Notes: generated by a model from the letters alone, not told the origin. A DNA stretch of 64,000 bases from Streptomyces cellulosae (GCA_014655195.1 BNBH01000008.1:1-64000), one strand, 5' to 3'. Positions 16,719-26,217 are shown, counted from the stretch's first letter. Program-made: numbers and translations.

Positions 16719-19700
16719 CTAGGTGCATGAGTAAAGGGTGGGGTGGACATCCTGACGGTAGGTGGCGTCCATGAGCGCACCGCCACGGGAGTTCTCGCTT
16801 CTCGTCATGGGCTCCATGTTGTCGGGATCGTTGTAGAAGTCGTTCCGGGTTGCCCGGTCGGAACGGTAGCCCGTCTGGTTCCAGTGATCGACCACCGGCG
16901 TCAGGTGCTCGTACGTGAGCTGGTTGGACGGGATGATCTCGCCTGCGGCGTTGCGCCAGGTCAGCTCGGACCTGGGGACGCGTTCCATGATCTGACGGCC
17001 CTGGGGGTCGAGCTGTCCGGTGGGACGCATCGGTGTGCCGCCCTGTGCGATGCCCTCGTCGGTCCACGTGGCGGCCATGGCGTCATGGGTGGACTGGCGA
17101 TAGCTGCCGGGGTACTCGGTGTCCCGGTTGTGGGTCTGTACGGGCGAGTTCGGGTCCCTCTCCCACCGGCCGCGCTGGCCGCGGACGCGGATGAGACCCA
17201 GCGGGTCGAGGAGCAGGAGCGGGTTGGTGACGTAGGCGTAGTCGTTCGGGTCCGGGGCCAGGCCCAGGGGATCGGCGCTGAGGTAGCGCGCGGTCTCCGG
17301 GTCGTAGTAACGGAAGTAGTTGTAGTTCCAGCCGGTCTCGGCGTCCGCGTACTGCCCGGGGAAGCGCAGGGGGCACTCGGCTTCCGAGCCCGGGGGCGGT
17401 GCGCCGGTCGGCTGCCCCCAGGCCGTGAATCTGCGGTGCCAGACTATTCGGCCGGCCGCCGAGACGAGTTCGGTCGGCGTTCCGACGAGGTCGGTGACGA
17501 TGGCGTAGAAGCGGGCGTCGGTATCGCTCGGGTCGCTTCCGCCTCGGCCCGCCGTCGGCCGTTCGCGGCCACCGCTCACTGTCTGGGCGACGGGACGGTG
17601 GGAACCCGGAGCGTAGTCCCAGGTGGTGACGGTGCCGTCGGTCTCGATCTGTTCGGCGAGGCGTGTTCCGTCCCAGCTGAATGTCGTCTCCTCCAGGACG
17701 TCCCCGTCTGCGCCGAGGCGCTGTTTGCCGACCCGTCGGCCGTCCGGATCGTAGGTGTAGCGCCACTCGGCTCCGTCCGGTGTGACGGCCCGGACCAGGC
17801 GGTCCTCCGGGCTCCACCCGTAATGGGAGGTGCGCCGTCCGCCGCTGAGGAGACGGACGGTCTTGCGGATCAGGCGTCCTTGGCCGTCGTAGGTGTAGGC
17901 GGTGCGTCCGGCGCGACGCAGTCTCGTACCGTCGAATTCTCGGGGCTGCGGTTCCGCGGTGCCGCCGTGCCGGGTAGTGGCGACGAGGTTGCCCGCGCGA
18001 TCGTACCCGTAACTCTCCTCGCGGTCGGCGGTCCTGACGCCGGTCAGCCGGCCGACCGGATCCACGTCGAACCGGCGGCGCTCGCCGAGCAGTTCGTCGA
18101 TCTCCCTGAGCACTCCGTCGATGTCGTACTCGTAGGTACGGTGCTGGAGCAGCTCACCGCCCGCGTCACCCCTGCCGCGGCCGGGCGTGGTCACAGACTG
18201 TCCGGTCAGCCGGTCGGAGTCGTCCCAGCTCTGGTGGAGCACCGCCTCCGTACCGAGGGTTCTGCGGATCTCACGATGTGCGGCGTCGTATGCGAAGCGC
18301 AGTTGGCTGCCGGTGCCGGTCAAGGTGTGCGGGTGGCCCGTCGCCTCGTAGGTCCAGGTGGAGGTGATGCCCGAGGGAGTACGTCGGCTCATGCGGCGGC
18401 CGAGGGCATCGTAGGTGTACGTGGTGGTCCGGCCGTTGACCGTTTCGGTCAGGGTGCGGCCCATGGCGTCGTAGGTACGTTCGACCGCCGTGTCGTGGTT
18501 GGCCGCGCGGAGCAGTGAGCCGGCGCTGTCGTACTCGTAGGTGGTGACCTCGTCCGCCGTGCGGTACTGGCGTGGCCTGCCGAGCAGGTCCACGGTCACG
18601 TCGGTGGTCTGACCTGCGCCGTTGGTCCACGAGGTACGCTGCCCGGCCGCGTCGTGTGTGTAGGTGAGCGTGCGGCCGTTGAAGTCCGTCTCCCGGATCA
18701 GGTGGTTGGCCTCGTCGTACGCGTACTGCCAGGTACGGCCGTCCGCGTTGTGAACACCGGTCAGGTTCAGTTCGGTGTCGTAGGCGAACGTGTAGCGGCG
18801 GCCGTCCGGTGTGATGCGGGAGGTGGGCTGGTGGAAGTGGGTGAATTCGTACGAGGTGACCGCACCGTTGCGGGCCGTGTGGGAGACGAGGTTGCCTTCA
18901 CCGTCCCAGCCCCACGCCTCCGTCGCGCCGTCCGGGAATGAGCGCCACGAGGCCAGTCCTTCGACGGTCCAGCCGAATCGGTCGGTGGCACCGGAGGCGT
19001 CGGTCACCGCAGTCACGCGTCCGAAGGAGTCGCGCCGCGCTCGGGTCGTCCGGCCCTCCGGGTCGGTGAAGGCCACCGGCAGGCCGGCCGGGTCGGTCTG
19101 GATGTGCCGGGTGTGACCGAGCGCGTCGGTGACCGAGACGGGCCGCCCCATGGCGTCGTAGCCGTAGCGGGTGGCTGCGCCGGACGGGTCGGTGACAGTC
19201 AGACGATTTCCTTGCTCGTCATAGGTGTAGCTCCAGAACGAACCGTCGGGTTCCGTGAGCCGGAGGGTGCGTCCTGCCTCGTCGTACTCGGCCCGGGTCG
19301 AGCTGAGGTCGGGCCTGACCACCTCGGTCAGGTGACCGGCCGCGTCGAAGACCTGACGGGTCGTGCGGCCCAGCGGGTCGGTCCAGGAGACCAGGCGTCC
19401 GTGCCGGTCCCACTCCCGGCGGATCGATGCTCCCAGGGGGTCGGTGACCTGCACGAGTTGCAGACGCTCGTCGAACCGGTACGCAGTGACCCGGCCAAGG
19501 GAGTTGCGGTACCTGTTGACGCGTGCCGCGTCGTCGTAGGTGAGGGAGCAGTCCAGAAAGCCGTCCGCTCCCCTGCCGGCCGTGACCCTGTGCCGCTCGT
19601 CATAGGTGTAGCGGTACCAGCCACCGTTGCGGTCGGTCCAGCTCGTGATGCGGGACTCGGCGTCGTAGGTGAGCTGGAAGTCCCGGCCCTGCCCGTCGGA

Positions 19701-21395
19701 GACGGCGCAGAGGTTGCCCTCCGCGTCGTAGCGGTAGCGTCGCACCACCGCCCACGGTGCGTGGGCTTCCGCGCCGTAGCCGTCTTCCGGGGAGCTGCGA
19801 ACGCTCAATGACGTGACCCGGCCGTGTTCCGTGGCGACGGCCACCCGGTAGCCGCCCGAGTGGCGCAGCTCGGCGAGGTCGCCCGCCTCGTCGTAGAGGA
19901 AGTCGATGCGGTGCCCATTGCGATCGGTGATCGCGGCGAGGGGCAGGATGTAGGCGGCAGTGTCACCGTCGCGCCGTGCGCCGGGGGCGAAGTGATGCGC
20001 TCGTCCGGTCTCGTCGTCGTGAACGACGATCGTGCCTCCGCCGTCACCGTTCCACGTCAACGGCCGTCGAGGCCCTTCAAGAGGCAAGGTCGCGGTGCCG
20101 GGCGCGGGGATCGGATAGGCCAGGAGCATGCCGTCCTCACTGGCGAACACCACTCCCTGGTCGTCGATCTCCAGGCGTTGGTCCAGCGTCGATGTCCAAC
20201 TGGCTCCGAAGCAGCGACCCCAGCGGTAGGTGGAGACATGGGTACGTCGGACGATCAGCGGCAGGAGCCCGCCGAGTTCCAGGTCCACCTGCTCCATGAG
20301 CATCTCGCCGGACACCATGTCGATCGGGTCGCCGCCCCGGCACCGGCCCTTGTAGGGCTTGGCTTTCGCGAGAAGGTTCTTGGTGCCGGAGCGCAACGTC
20401 TTCAGGCCGCCCCGGACGGCGGTGGCCATCCCCTTCATGCCTTTGGCGATCGCACCAAGGGATGTGAGGCCCTTGACTCCGGGTATGCAGTCCAGGGCTG
20501 CCAGCCCCACGTCCCACAGCGACGCCTGCCCTTGGCGATATTTGTTGAGAGTGTCGGCGAGGACGACAAGAGCGGCCACGACGACGATCGCGGCGAGGAT
20601 CGGCCCCCCGATGATCATCGCAACGATGCCGACGACCGCGACGACGACCTTGGAGACGGCGACGATCGAGTCCCAGTTGTCGGTGAACCAGTCCCCGATG
20701 TCCTCCCACCACGACCGGTTCTGGATGCCGGCGTCCGACGCCTCGTCGATTTTCGACTTGGCCTCGCGGGCCGCGTCCTCACGCATCTTGCGCGCGTCCT
20801 CGGCCATCTTCTTCGCCGCGTCCAGCGCGCTCTGCGCGTCCTCCACGGCCGACCGGGCGTTGCTCTGCGCGGTCTTGGCCTGCTGGACGTCCCGGGTGGC
20901 CGCGCGGACCTGCGCCTCGTCCGGCTTGTCGGCGTCCGACTTCCTGCCGGTCGGGTCGTCCTTGTACTTGTCGGCCTCCTTCGACGCCCGCGTCACCCAC
21001 GACTCCGCCGAGGCGAGCTTCGACTGAGCCGAGGACAGGTTCTCCCGTGCCTCCCGCGCCTGACGCAGCGCCTTGTCCGCCAGAGCCTGCGCCCGCTCCA
21101 GTTTCGGCCAGAAGTCGGCGAGCGCGTCACCGCACATGCCGTAGGACTTCTCGAGCTTCTTCAGGTTCTTCGGTACGCCGGAGAACTCCTCCTTGAAGAC
21201 GGCGGCCGACTTTCCCGCCCACTCCGCGAGCGTGCTCTCCCCCGCCATGCCCCTCACCAGACGCAACGCCTCGGACACGTCGTCGGCGAAGTCGTGCAGC
21301 GTCCTGGCGAGCGTGCGCACCCGCTGCGGATCTCCGGGGGTCGGGTCCTTGTCCAGGTCCAGAACATGCCAGTCACTCGGCCTGTGGCCCACCAT
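16719..21395 (-). CDS. RHS/YD-repeat polymorphic toxin with nuclease-like C-terminus
   Basis: A 1558-residue protein. In order: an N-terminal helical, WXG100-like region (about 20-110), a charged Ala/Lys/Glu-rich coiled coil (about 100-215), a paired hydrophobic stretch (about 240-285), a DUF6531-type entry to the RHS shell (GGDPIDMVSGEMLMEQVDLEL, about 350), some 40 YD repeats (YxYDxxGR type) to about 1360, the RHS core end (RYYDPETARYLSADPLGL) and a variable 157-residue tip from about 1402. The tip has YEHLTPVVDHWN and FYNDPDNMEPM with later NSRGGA, which resembles HNH/EndoVII-like nucleases. N-terminus suggests type VII-like export. Typical contact-dependent antibacterial toxin; the nuclease assignment is tentative. 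A candidate immunity gene follows. Confidence 0.85.
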   Translation of the reverse strand: MVGHRPSDWHVLDLDKDPTPGDPQRVRTLARTLHDFADDVSEALRLVRGMAGESTLAEWAGKSAAVFKEEFSGVPKNLKKLEKSYGMCGDALADFWPKLERAQALADKALRQAREARENLSSAQSKLASAESWVTRASKEADKYKDDPTGRKSDADKPDEAQVRAATRDVQQAKTAQSNARSAVEDAQSALDAAKKMAEDARKMREDAAREAKSKIDEASDAGIQNRSWWEDIGDWFTDNWDSIVAVSKVVVAVVGIVAMIIGGPILAAIVVVAALVVLADTLNKYRQGQASLWDVGLAALDCIPGVKGLTSLGAIAKGMKGMATAVRGGLKTLRSGTKNLLAKAKPYKGRCRGGDPIDMVSGEMLMEQVDLELGGLLPLIVRRTHVSTYRWGRCFGASWTSTLDQRLEIDDQGVVFASEDGMLLAYPIPAPGTATLPLEGPRRPLTWNGDGGGTIVVHDDETGRAHHFAPGARRDGDTAAYILPLAAITDRNGHRIDFLYDEAGDLAELRHSGGYRVAVATEHGRVTSLSVRSSPEDGYGAEAHAPWAVVRRYRYDAEGNLCAVSDGQGRDFQLTYDAESRITSWTDRNGGWYRYTYDERHRVTAGRGADGFLDCSLTYDDAARVNRYRNSLGRVTAYRFDERLQLVQVTDPLGASIRREWDRHGRLVSWTDPLGRTTRQVFDAAGHLTEVVRPDLSSTRAEYDEAGRTLRLTEPDGSFWSYTYDEQGNRLTVTDPSGAATRYGYDAMGRPVSVTDALGHTRHIQTDPAGLPVAFTDPEGRTTRARRDSFGRVTAVTDASGATDRFGWTVEGLASWRSFPDGATEAWGWDGEGNLVSHTARNGAVTSYEFTHFHQPTSRITPDGRRYTFAYDTELNLTGVHNADGRTWQYAYDEANHLIRETDFNGRTLTYTHDAAGQRTSWTNGAGQTTDVTVDLLGRPRQYRTADEVTTYEYDSAGSLLRAANHDTAVERTYDAMGRTLTETVNGRTTTYTYDALGRRMSRRTPSGITSTWTYEATGHPHTLTGTGSQLRFAYDAAHREIRRTLGTEAVLHQSWDDSDRLTGQSVTTPGRGRGDAGGELLQHRTYEYDIDGVLREIDELLGERRRFDVDPVGRLTGVRTADREESYGYDRAGNLVATTRHGGTAEPQPREFDGTRLRRAGRTAYTYDGQGRLIRKTVRLLSGGRRTSHYGWSPEDRLVRAVTPDGAEWRYTYDPDGRRVGKQRLGADGDVLEETTFSWDGTRLAEQIETDGTVTTWDYAPGSHRPVAQTVSGGRERPTAGRGGSDPSDTDARFYAIVTDLVGTPTELVSAAGRIVWHRRFTAWGQPTGAPPPGSEAECPLRFPGQYADAETGWNYNYFRYYDPETARYLSADPLGLAPDPNDYAYVTNPLLLLDPLGLIRVRGQRGRWERDPNSPVQTHNRDTEYPGSYRQSTHDAMAATWTDEGIAQGGTPMRPTGQLDPQGRQIMERVPRSELTWRNAAGEIIPSNQLTYEHLTPVVDHWNQTGYRSDRATRNDFYNDPDNMEPMTRSENSRGGALMDATYRQDVHPTLYSCT

Positions 21396-21618
21396 CGCGC
21401 AACCCCCGTCAACACCTGTCGGTGCATCAACAACTCATGTGCACGCGTGAACTTACTTGGAACATTGATTCGAGGAGAAGAGGGCTTCTTGCCGCCGAAG
21501 TCACCGCATCGCAGGGACCGTGGCGGGTGGCGGGCAGCAGTCGAACACGCAGCGGTCCTGTCAGCGTGATCGCGTAGGTTGCGGCTCTTCGAAGATCTAC
21601 GTGAAGGAGTGGACGTAG

Positions 21619-22057
21619 GCGGCGGCCTGCTCCGATGAACAGGTCGACGGTCTCGTCGAGGCCCGCCTGGCGCGCCAGCGCGTCTCCGCCGAGCAGCCCG
21701 CCCCGATGTTCGACTTCGTCCAGGAAGAGGTCACGCTGCGCAGGCCGCTCGGGGGCAAAATGGTCATGCGCAAGCAGCTCGAACATCTGTTGGAGGTGGG
21801 TCGGCGGCGGAACATGGACATCCAGGTGCTGCCCACGAATCGTGAGGACCACGCGGGCCTCGCGGGGGCGCTCCAACTGCTGCGGCTCAAGGAGGGGCCC
21901 ACCGTGGGGCGCGTCGAGGTTCAGCTGTTCAACCGGCGGATCTCCGACCCCGAAGGAGATCCAGATCCTGGAGATCCGCCATGGCATCATCCGGGCGCAG
22001 GCCCTCACACCCCGTGAGTCGCTGGCCTTCATCGAGAAAGTGCTGGGAGAGACATGA
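21619..22057 (+). pseudogene. Remnant of an XRE/DUF5753 regulator
   Basis: The reading DEQVDGLVEARLARQRV, then MVMRKQLEHLLEVG and MDIQVLPTNREDHAGL, continued in a second frame as LEIRHGIIRAQALTPRESLAF, is a DUF5753 domain. Lesions: the N-terminal helix-turn-helix is absent, an in-frame stop lies at 21616-21618, and one extra C in the run at 21948-21951 shifts the frame. The stop overlaps the start of the DUF397 gene by 4 bp, the standard arrangement for intact pairs. The 220 bp upstream (21396-21615) shows no gene. Confidence 0.75.
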
Positions 22058-22251
22058 CCGCCAAGTCCCGCACGGAACTGACCTGGTTCAAGAGCAGCTA
22101 CAGCACGAACGACGGGCCTGAGTGCGTGGAGGTCGCACTCGCCCCCGCCGCCGTCCACGTACGCGACTCGAAGCGGATACCGGGCCCCCACCTCACCTTC
22201 ACTCCCACCCAATGGTCCGCCTTCCTCCCCTACGCGTCCGGACGCCGATGA
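22054..22251 (+). CDS. DUF397 protein
   Basis: A 65-residue DUF397 protein: LTWFKSSYS, ECVEVA, VHVRDSK and a closing FTPTQWSAFL are the family hallmarks. In Streptomyces these are small partners of XRE/DUF5753 regulators (BldB and WhiJ-type systems). Here the partner immediately upstream is broken, so this copy may be orphaned or may work with a regulator elsewhere. It overlaps both neighbours by 4 bp (ATGA). Confidence 0.92.
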   Translation: MTAKSRTELTWFKSSYSTNDGPECVEVALAPAAVHVRDSKRIPGPHLTFTPTQWSAFLPYASGRR

Positions 22252-22904
22252 CCCGACCGCTCACCGCCGCCCAGCGCCGGCTGATCGAGGCCGCGGACCC
22301 CGAGACCGGGCGTCTCAAAGGGACCGAGGCCCAGCTCACCGCGCTGGTGAAGCGCGGCCTCGCCTTCCGGCATCCGCGGCCCCCGCACGACCACTTCCTC
22401 ACCCCCGCCGGACACCGGGCGCGCGAGGCCGCGGGCGAACCATCCGATCCCAGCGAGCCGCAGCCACAGCCGCAGGCACCCGCCACCACCAGCGGCGTCT
22501 TCACCGCCCGCGTCGGCGGCGAGCCCACACCCCCCGCCGCCGAGGGCGCCGCCCGTGCACGGGAGGTCCGCAGCGCATGGCAGGGCATGCTGGAACTGCG
22601 CCGCATGACCAACCCCGACGCGTCGACCGACCGCCCCTGCGCCTGGGAGCGCACGCACCTCGTGCAGGCCGCCGCGCTGGCGCTGGAGGCGGCCGGGCAC
22701 CGGCCGGCGGGGGCGGCGGACGGGGACGACGGCTACCGGGTGCGGGAGACCCCGCAGCCGGACGCCGTCGCCGTGTACGCGCCGGACGCGGCCATGCTGC
22801 GGGGTTGCGCGGAGACGCTGGAGGGGGCGGGCTGGCAGGCCGGGGAGTACACGGAGCCGAGAACGCGGAGGCGTTACGTCCTGGCCTCTCCGCGCCGTGT
22901 CTGA
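22248..22904 (+). CDS. Hypothetical protein, low-complexity centre
   Basis: A 218-residue protein translationally coupled to the DUF397 gene (ATGA overlap). The N-terminus (about 1-60, LTAAQRRLIEAADPETGRLKG then LTALVKRGLAFRH) looks like a small winged-helix-like module; a Pro/Gln-rich linker follows (about 65-85), then a second alpha/beta domain (about 105-218). I do not recognise the family. Similar proteins occur as lone genes in Streptomyces. Confidence 0.65.
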   Translation: MTRPLTAAQRRLIEAADPETGRLKGTEAQLTALVKRGLAFRHPRPPHDHFLTPAGHRAREAAGEPSDPSEPQPQPQAPATTSGVFTARVGGEPTPPAAEGAARAREVRSAWQGMLELRRMTNPDASTDRPCAWERTHLVQAAALALEAAGHRPAGAADGDDGYRVRETPQPDAVAVYAPDAAMLRGCAETLEGAGWQAGEYTEPRTRRRYVLASPRRV

Positions 22905-22962
22905 GGGGCGTGCCAAGATCGGTGGATCGGATGACGAACCGAACCGGTGTGAAGGGGACGCA

Positions 22963-23397
22963 GTGAGCGAGCCGTATGCCGTCCGCGTGACCGTGCGCGG
23001 ATACGAGACCGACGTGCAGGGCCATCTGAACCAGGCGGTGTATCTGAACTACGCGGAGCACGCACGCTGGTCGTTGCTCCAGGAGGCCGGGATCACCCAG
23101 TCGCGTCTTCAGGCGCACGGGGTGGGGCCGGTCGCGCTGGAGACCACGATCCGCTACAGGCGGGAACTGCTCGCCGGTGACGAGGTCGACGTGAGCTGCG
23201 TCTTCGAGTGGGGCGGCGGCAAGACCTTCACCATCCGGCAGACCATCACGAAGACGGACGGCACGGTCGCGGCGGAGGTCAGCGCCGTCGGCGGCCTGCT
23301 GGACCTGGAGAAGCGCAAGCTGGTCCCCAACCCACAGGGCGTGTTCCGCGAGCTGACGAAGGACACCGCCCTCTTCGGGCTGGACGGCGACACCTAG
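22963..23397 (+). CDS. 4HBT-type acyl-CoA thioesterase
   Basis: A 144-residue hotdog-fold protein. YETDVQGHLNQAVYLNYAEHARW carries the Asp and His/Asn region of the 4-hydroxybenzoyl-CoA thioesterase/FadM type, followed by ETTIRYRRELLAGDEVDV, the usual central strands. Probably hydrolyses an acyl-CoA; substrate unknown. GTG start with AAGGGGA upstream. The 180 bp after the stop shows no gene. Confidence 0.85.
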   Translation: MSEPYAVRVTVRGYETDVQGHLNQAVYLNYAEHARWSLLQEAGITQSRLQAHGVGPVALETTIRYRRELLAGDEVDVSCVFEWGGGKTFTIRQTITKTDGTVAAEVSAVGGLLDLEKRKLVPNPQGVFRELTKDTALFGLDGDT

Positions 23398-23576
23398 GTC
23401 CAGGAACCCGGCCGCAGACCTTGCCGCGTCGGCGCTCGGCGACACCCCGTCATCAGCATCGGCGCAGCACCGCAGCGGACTTGCGGAGCAGCCCACGACT
23501 GGATCAGCTGCCTGGCGGCTCGTCCTACGCACGTCCCGCCCTGGGCGCCGCTCCACGGCCCGCTTGGGCGAGCCCC

Positions 23577-24176
23577 TCAGCGGTGTCCGGGGGTGCTTGT
23601 CCATGGCGCGGTGAGGGCGGCCGCCATGGAGACGGCAGCGAGGAGGAGGAAGAGTGGTCCGTAGCCGCCCAGGGGTGCGGTGAGGGCGGCGTCGGCGAAG
23701 GGTGCGAGGGCTGCGGCTGCGGTGGCCGGTGCGGCGAGGAGCCCGGAGAGCCGGCCGTAATGGGCGGCGCCCCAGCGGTCGGTGACGGCAGTCGCCTGCA
23801 GCAGAGTGAGGTTGTCACGCACCATGCCGGCCGCGACCGATACGGCGATGAGCAGGGCGTAGGGGCTGGGGACGACAGCGAAGGCGGCGGTCCTCAGGCC
23901 CCCGAGCGCGATCAGGACTGTGGTGCGGGCCGTTGCCGTGGTGCGGCGGGCGAGAGCTGCGTACAAGGTACGGCCGAGGGTCTGTCCGGCGCCGCCGGTG
24001 CCGAGGACGCAGGCCGCTTGGCCGGCGGTGTACCCGCGTTCCAGGAGGAGGGGGACCAGAGCGACGACGACGGCGTACATCGCGAAGGCCGACAAGGTGA
24101 ATGCGGCGGCGAGCAGCAGGAACGGCCTGCTGCGCCCGGTCTCGGCCTCGCGCCGAAGGGCCCTGCCGGCACCGGA
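23577..24176 (-). pseudogene. 5'-truncated MFS transporter
   Basis: The open frame covers only the last six or so membrane helices of a major facilitator transporter (FAMYAVVVALVPLLLERGYT at the start, GYGPLFLLLAAVSMAAALTAPW at the end). There is no start codon with a ribosome-binding site, and an in-frame stop at 24177-24179 lies directly upstream, inside a 15-bp palindrome. Whole MFS proteins have about twice this length, so the N-terminal half has been lost. Confidence 0.75.
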
Positions 24177-24187
24177 TCAGTGATCCG
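24173..24187. repeat. Perfect 15-bp palindrome at the MFS truncation point
   Basis: CGGATCA-G-TGATCCG sits exactly where the truncated MFS frame ends and 21 bp after the HxlR gene stop. It could be a junction scar or part of a terminator for the HxlR gene. Confidence 0.5.
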
Positions 24188-24207
24188 CCGGACAGACAGA
24201 CCCCGGA

Positions 24208-24609
24208 CTAGGCGTCCACCAACCCGGGGTCGTGGGCGGCGTCGTAGGCCGCCCGTGACTCGGCGATGTAGACGCGGTGGCGTTCGGCCCAGTCGGTCAG
24301 GCGCAGCAGGGTCTCGTACAGTTCCTCCGCCGCCGGGGTGAGGGCGTACTCCACCTTGGGCGGCACGGTCGGATGGACGGTGCGGCTGACCAGTCCGTCG
24401 CGTTCCAGCTGCCGCAGCGTCAGGGTGAGCATGCGGCGGCTGATCCCCTCGATGCCGCGCTCCAGTTCCGTGAAGCGGATGGGCCCCTGGGCCGCCGCCA
24501 CCAGGATCTGCACGCTCCACTTGCCGGCGACCCTGTCAAGAACTTCCCGCACCGGGCACGCGTGCGCGTTCACTGCCTGCGGGGTAACACCTGTGTTCCT
24601 CCGTGACAT
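24208..24609 (-). CDS. HxlR-family transcriptional regulator
   Basis: A 133-residue winged-helix protein: CPVREVLDRVAGKWSVQILVA and ISRRMLTLTLRQLERDGLVSR are diagnostic, with the conserved N-terminal cysteine (HACPV, near 18) that in some members senses oxidants or electrophiles. It is divergent from the MFS exporter gene with 81 bp between starts and is the likely repressor of it. Confidence 0.88.
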   Translation of the reverse strand: MSRRNTGVTPQAVNAHACPVREVLDRVAGKWSVQILVAAAQGPIRFTELERGIEGISRRMLTLTLRQLERDGLVSRTVHPTVPPKVEYALTPAAEELYETLLRLTDWAERHRVYIAESRAAYDAAHDPGLVDA

Positions 24610-24690
24610 CCGACTGCCTCCTTACGGCGCCCTCCATGGTCACTGACGATGTACCCCGTTACAAGTCGTGCACCTTTGGAGGTCGTACCC

Positions 24691-26136
24691 ATGTCCACCT
24701 CTACGGAGTCACCGGTCTCCGTGGCCCCGCGCCGCGTCTTCTCCCGCTGGGCCGCTCTCGCCGTGCTGTGCGCGGGAACGCTGATGACGATCCTGGACGG
24801 GAACATCGTCACGGTCGCCATGCCCGCGATCCAGAGCGACCTGGGTTTCAGCGCGCCGGGGCTGGCGTGGGTCGTCAACGCGTATCTGATCCCGTTCGGC
24901 GGGCTGCTGCTGCTCGTCGGGCGGCTCGGGGACCTGGTGGGCCGGAGGCGGATGTTCACCTCCGGGCTCGCCGTGTTCACCGCGGCGTCCGTGCTGTGCG
25001 GGGTGGCGGACGAGCGGGCCGTGCTGATCGCGGCGCGCGCCCTTCAGGGGGTGGGCGGGGCCATGACGTCGGCCGTGGTGCTGGGCATGGTGGTGGCGCT
25101 GTTCCCGCAGGGCCGTGAACAGGCGGCGGCGATCGCGGTGTTCAGTGCCGTGGGGGCGGCGGGCGGCGCGCTCGGCACATTCCTCGGCGGGGCGCTGACG
25201 CAGGCGTTCGGCTGGCACTGGATCTTCCTGATCAACCTGCCGATCGGGGTGGTGGCGCTGGTCGCGGCGGTGCGCGTCCTGGCCGACGACCGGCCGGACC
25301 CGGGTGCGGGGTTCGCGCGGAACGCCGACCACGTCGGGGCCGCACTGATCACCGGCGCGCTGACGCTCACCGTGTACGTCATCGTCGGCTCCGGCGAGCG
25401 TGCCGCCGGGCGCACCCTGTCGCTCTCCGCGCTCGCCCTCGCGCTGCTCGCGGGCTTCGTCGTGCGTCAGGCGCGGGCCGCGCGTCCGCTGCTGCGGCTC
25501 GGGCTGTTCCGGTCGCGGCTGCTGAGCGGGGCGAACGCCGTGCAGATCCTGATGATCGCGACGATGTACGGCTTCCAGTTCATCGGCGCGCTGTACCTCC
25601 AGCGGGTCCTCGGCCACGACGAGCTGACCACCGGGCTGGCCTTCCTGCCGGCGCCCGTGGTGATCGGGGTGCTGATGGTCGGTCTGTCGGCGCGCGTCGT
25701 GAGCCGGTTCGGCGGGCATCGGGTGCTGCTGTCGGGGCTGGTGCTGATCACCGTGGGGATGGCGCTGCTCAGCCGTGCGCCCGAGAACGGGGTGTACATG
25801 ACGGACGTACTGCCGCCGATGCTGCTGCTCGCCGTCGGGTTCGCGGCGGCGATGCCCGCGCTGACCGGGCTGGCGATGTCGGGGGCGCGGGAGGAGGACG
25901 CGGGGCTCGCGTCGGGGCTGTTCAACACCACGCAGGTGGTCGGCGGTTCGCTGGGGCTGGCCGGGCTGTCGGTGCTCGCGGCCGGCCGGACCGACACCCT
26001 GCTGGGCGAAGGCGCCGGAGTGGTGGCGGCGACGGCGGAGGGGTATCAGCTGGCGTTCCGCGTGGCGGCTGTGATCGCCGCGGGCGCGCTGGGACTGGCG
26101 GCGGTCGTGCTGCGGACGCCTCGTCAGAAGACGTAA
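24691..26136 (+). CDS. DHA2-type MFS exporter (14 membrane helices)
   Basis: A 481-residue drug:H+ antiporter. The antiporter motif C region reads GGALGTFLGGALTQAFGWHWIFLINLPIG, motif A is GRLGDLVGRRRMF, and motif D1 near the start is LDGNIVTVAMPAI. Hydrophobic segments fit 14 helices. The ATG at 24691 is chosen for GGAGGT 7 bases upstream rather than an in-frame ATG at 24649. Control by the divergent HxlR protein is likely. Substrate probably a toxic organic compound or own metabolite. Confidence 0.9.
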   Translation: MSTSTESPVSVAPRRVFSRWAALAVLCAGTLMTILDGNIVTVAMPAIQSDLGFSAPGLAWVVNAYLIPFGGLLLLVGRLGDLVGRRRMFTSGLAVFTAASVLCGVADERAVLIAARALQGVGGAMTSAVVLGMVVALFPQGREQAAAIAVFSAVGAAGGALGTFLGGALTQAFGWHWIFLINLPIGVVALVAAVRVLADDRPDPGAGFARNADHVGAALITGALTLTVYVIVGSGERAAGRTLSLSALALALLAGFVVRQARAARPLLRLGLFRSRLLSGANAVQILMIATMYGFQFIGALYLQRVLGHDELTTGLAFLPAPVVIGVLMVGLSARVVSRFGGHRVLLSGLVLITVGMALLSRAPENGVYMTDVLPPMLLLAVGFAAAMPALTGLAMSGAREEDAGLASGLFNTTQVVGGSLGLAGLSVLAAGRTDTLLGEGAGVVAATAEGYQLAFRVAAVIAAGALGLAAVVLRTPRQKT

Positions 26137-26168
26137 GAACCACGACGGTTGGAAGTGCGAGGTGAAGG

Positions 26169-26194
26169 CCGGGTTCCGGATCACCGGGACCCGG
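26169..26194 (+). terminator. Terminator after the MFS exporter
   Basis: CCGGGTTCCGG and CCGGGACCCGG pair over 11 bp with one mismatch and a 4-nt loop, 32 bases after the exporter stop. Confidence 0.6.
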
Positions 26195-26200
26195 TTCCTG

Positions 26201-26217
26201 CTTTCATCCGATGAAAG
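26201..26217. promoter_or_regulatory. Perfect palindrome upstream of the lysozyme gene
   Basis: CTTTCAT-CCG-ATGAAAG, 7-bp arms, about 205 bp upstream of the GH25 start in a relatively AT-rich stretch. Possible operator for an unidentified regulator. Confidence 0.4.
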
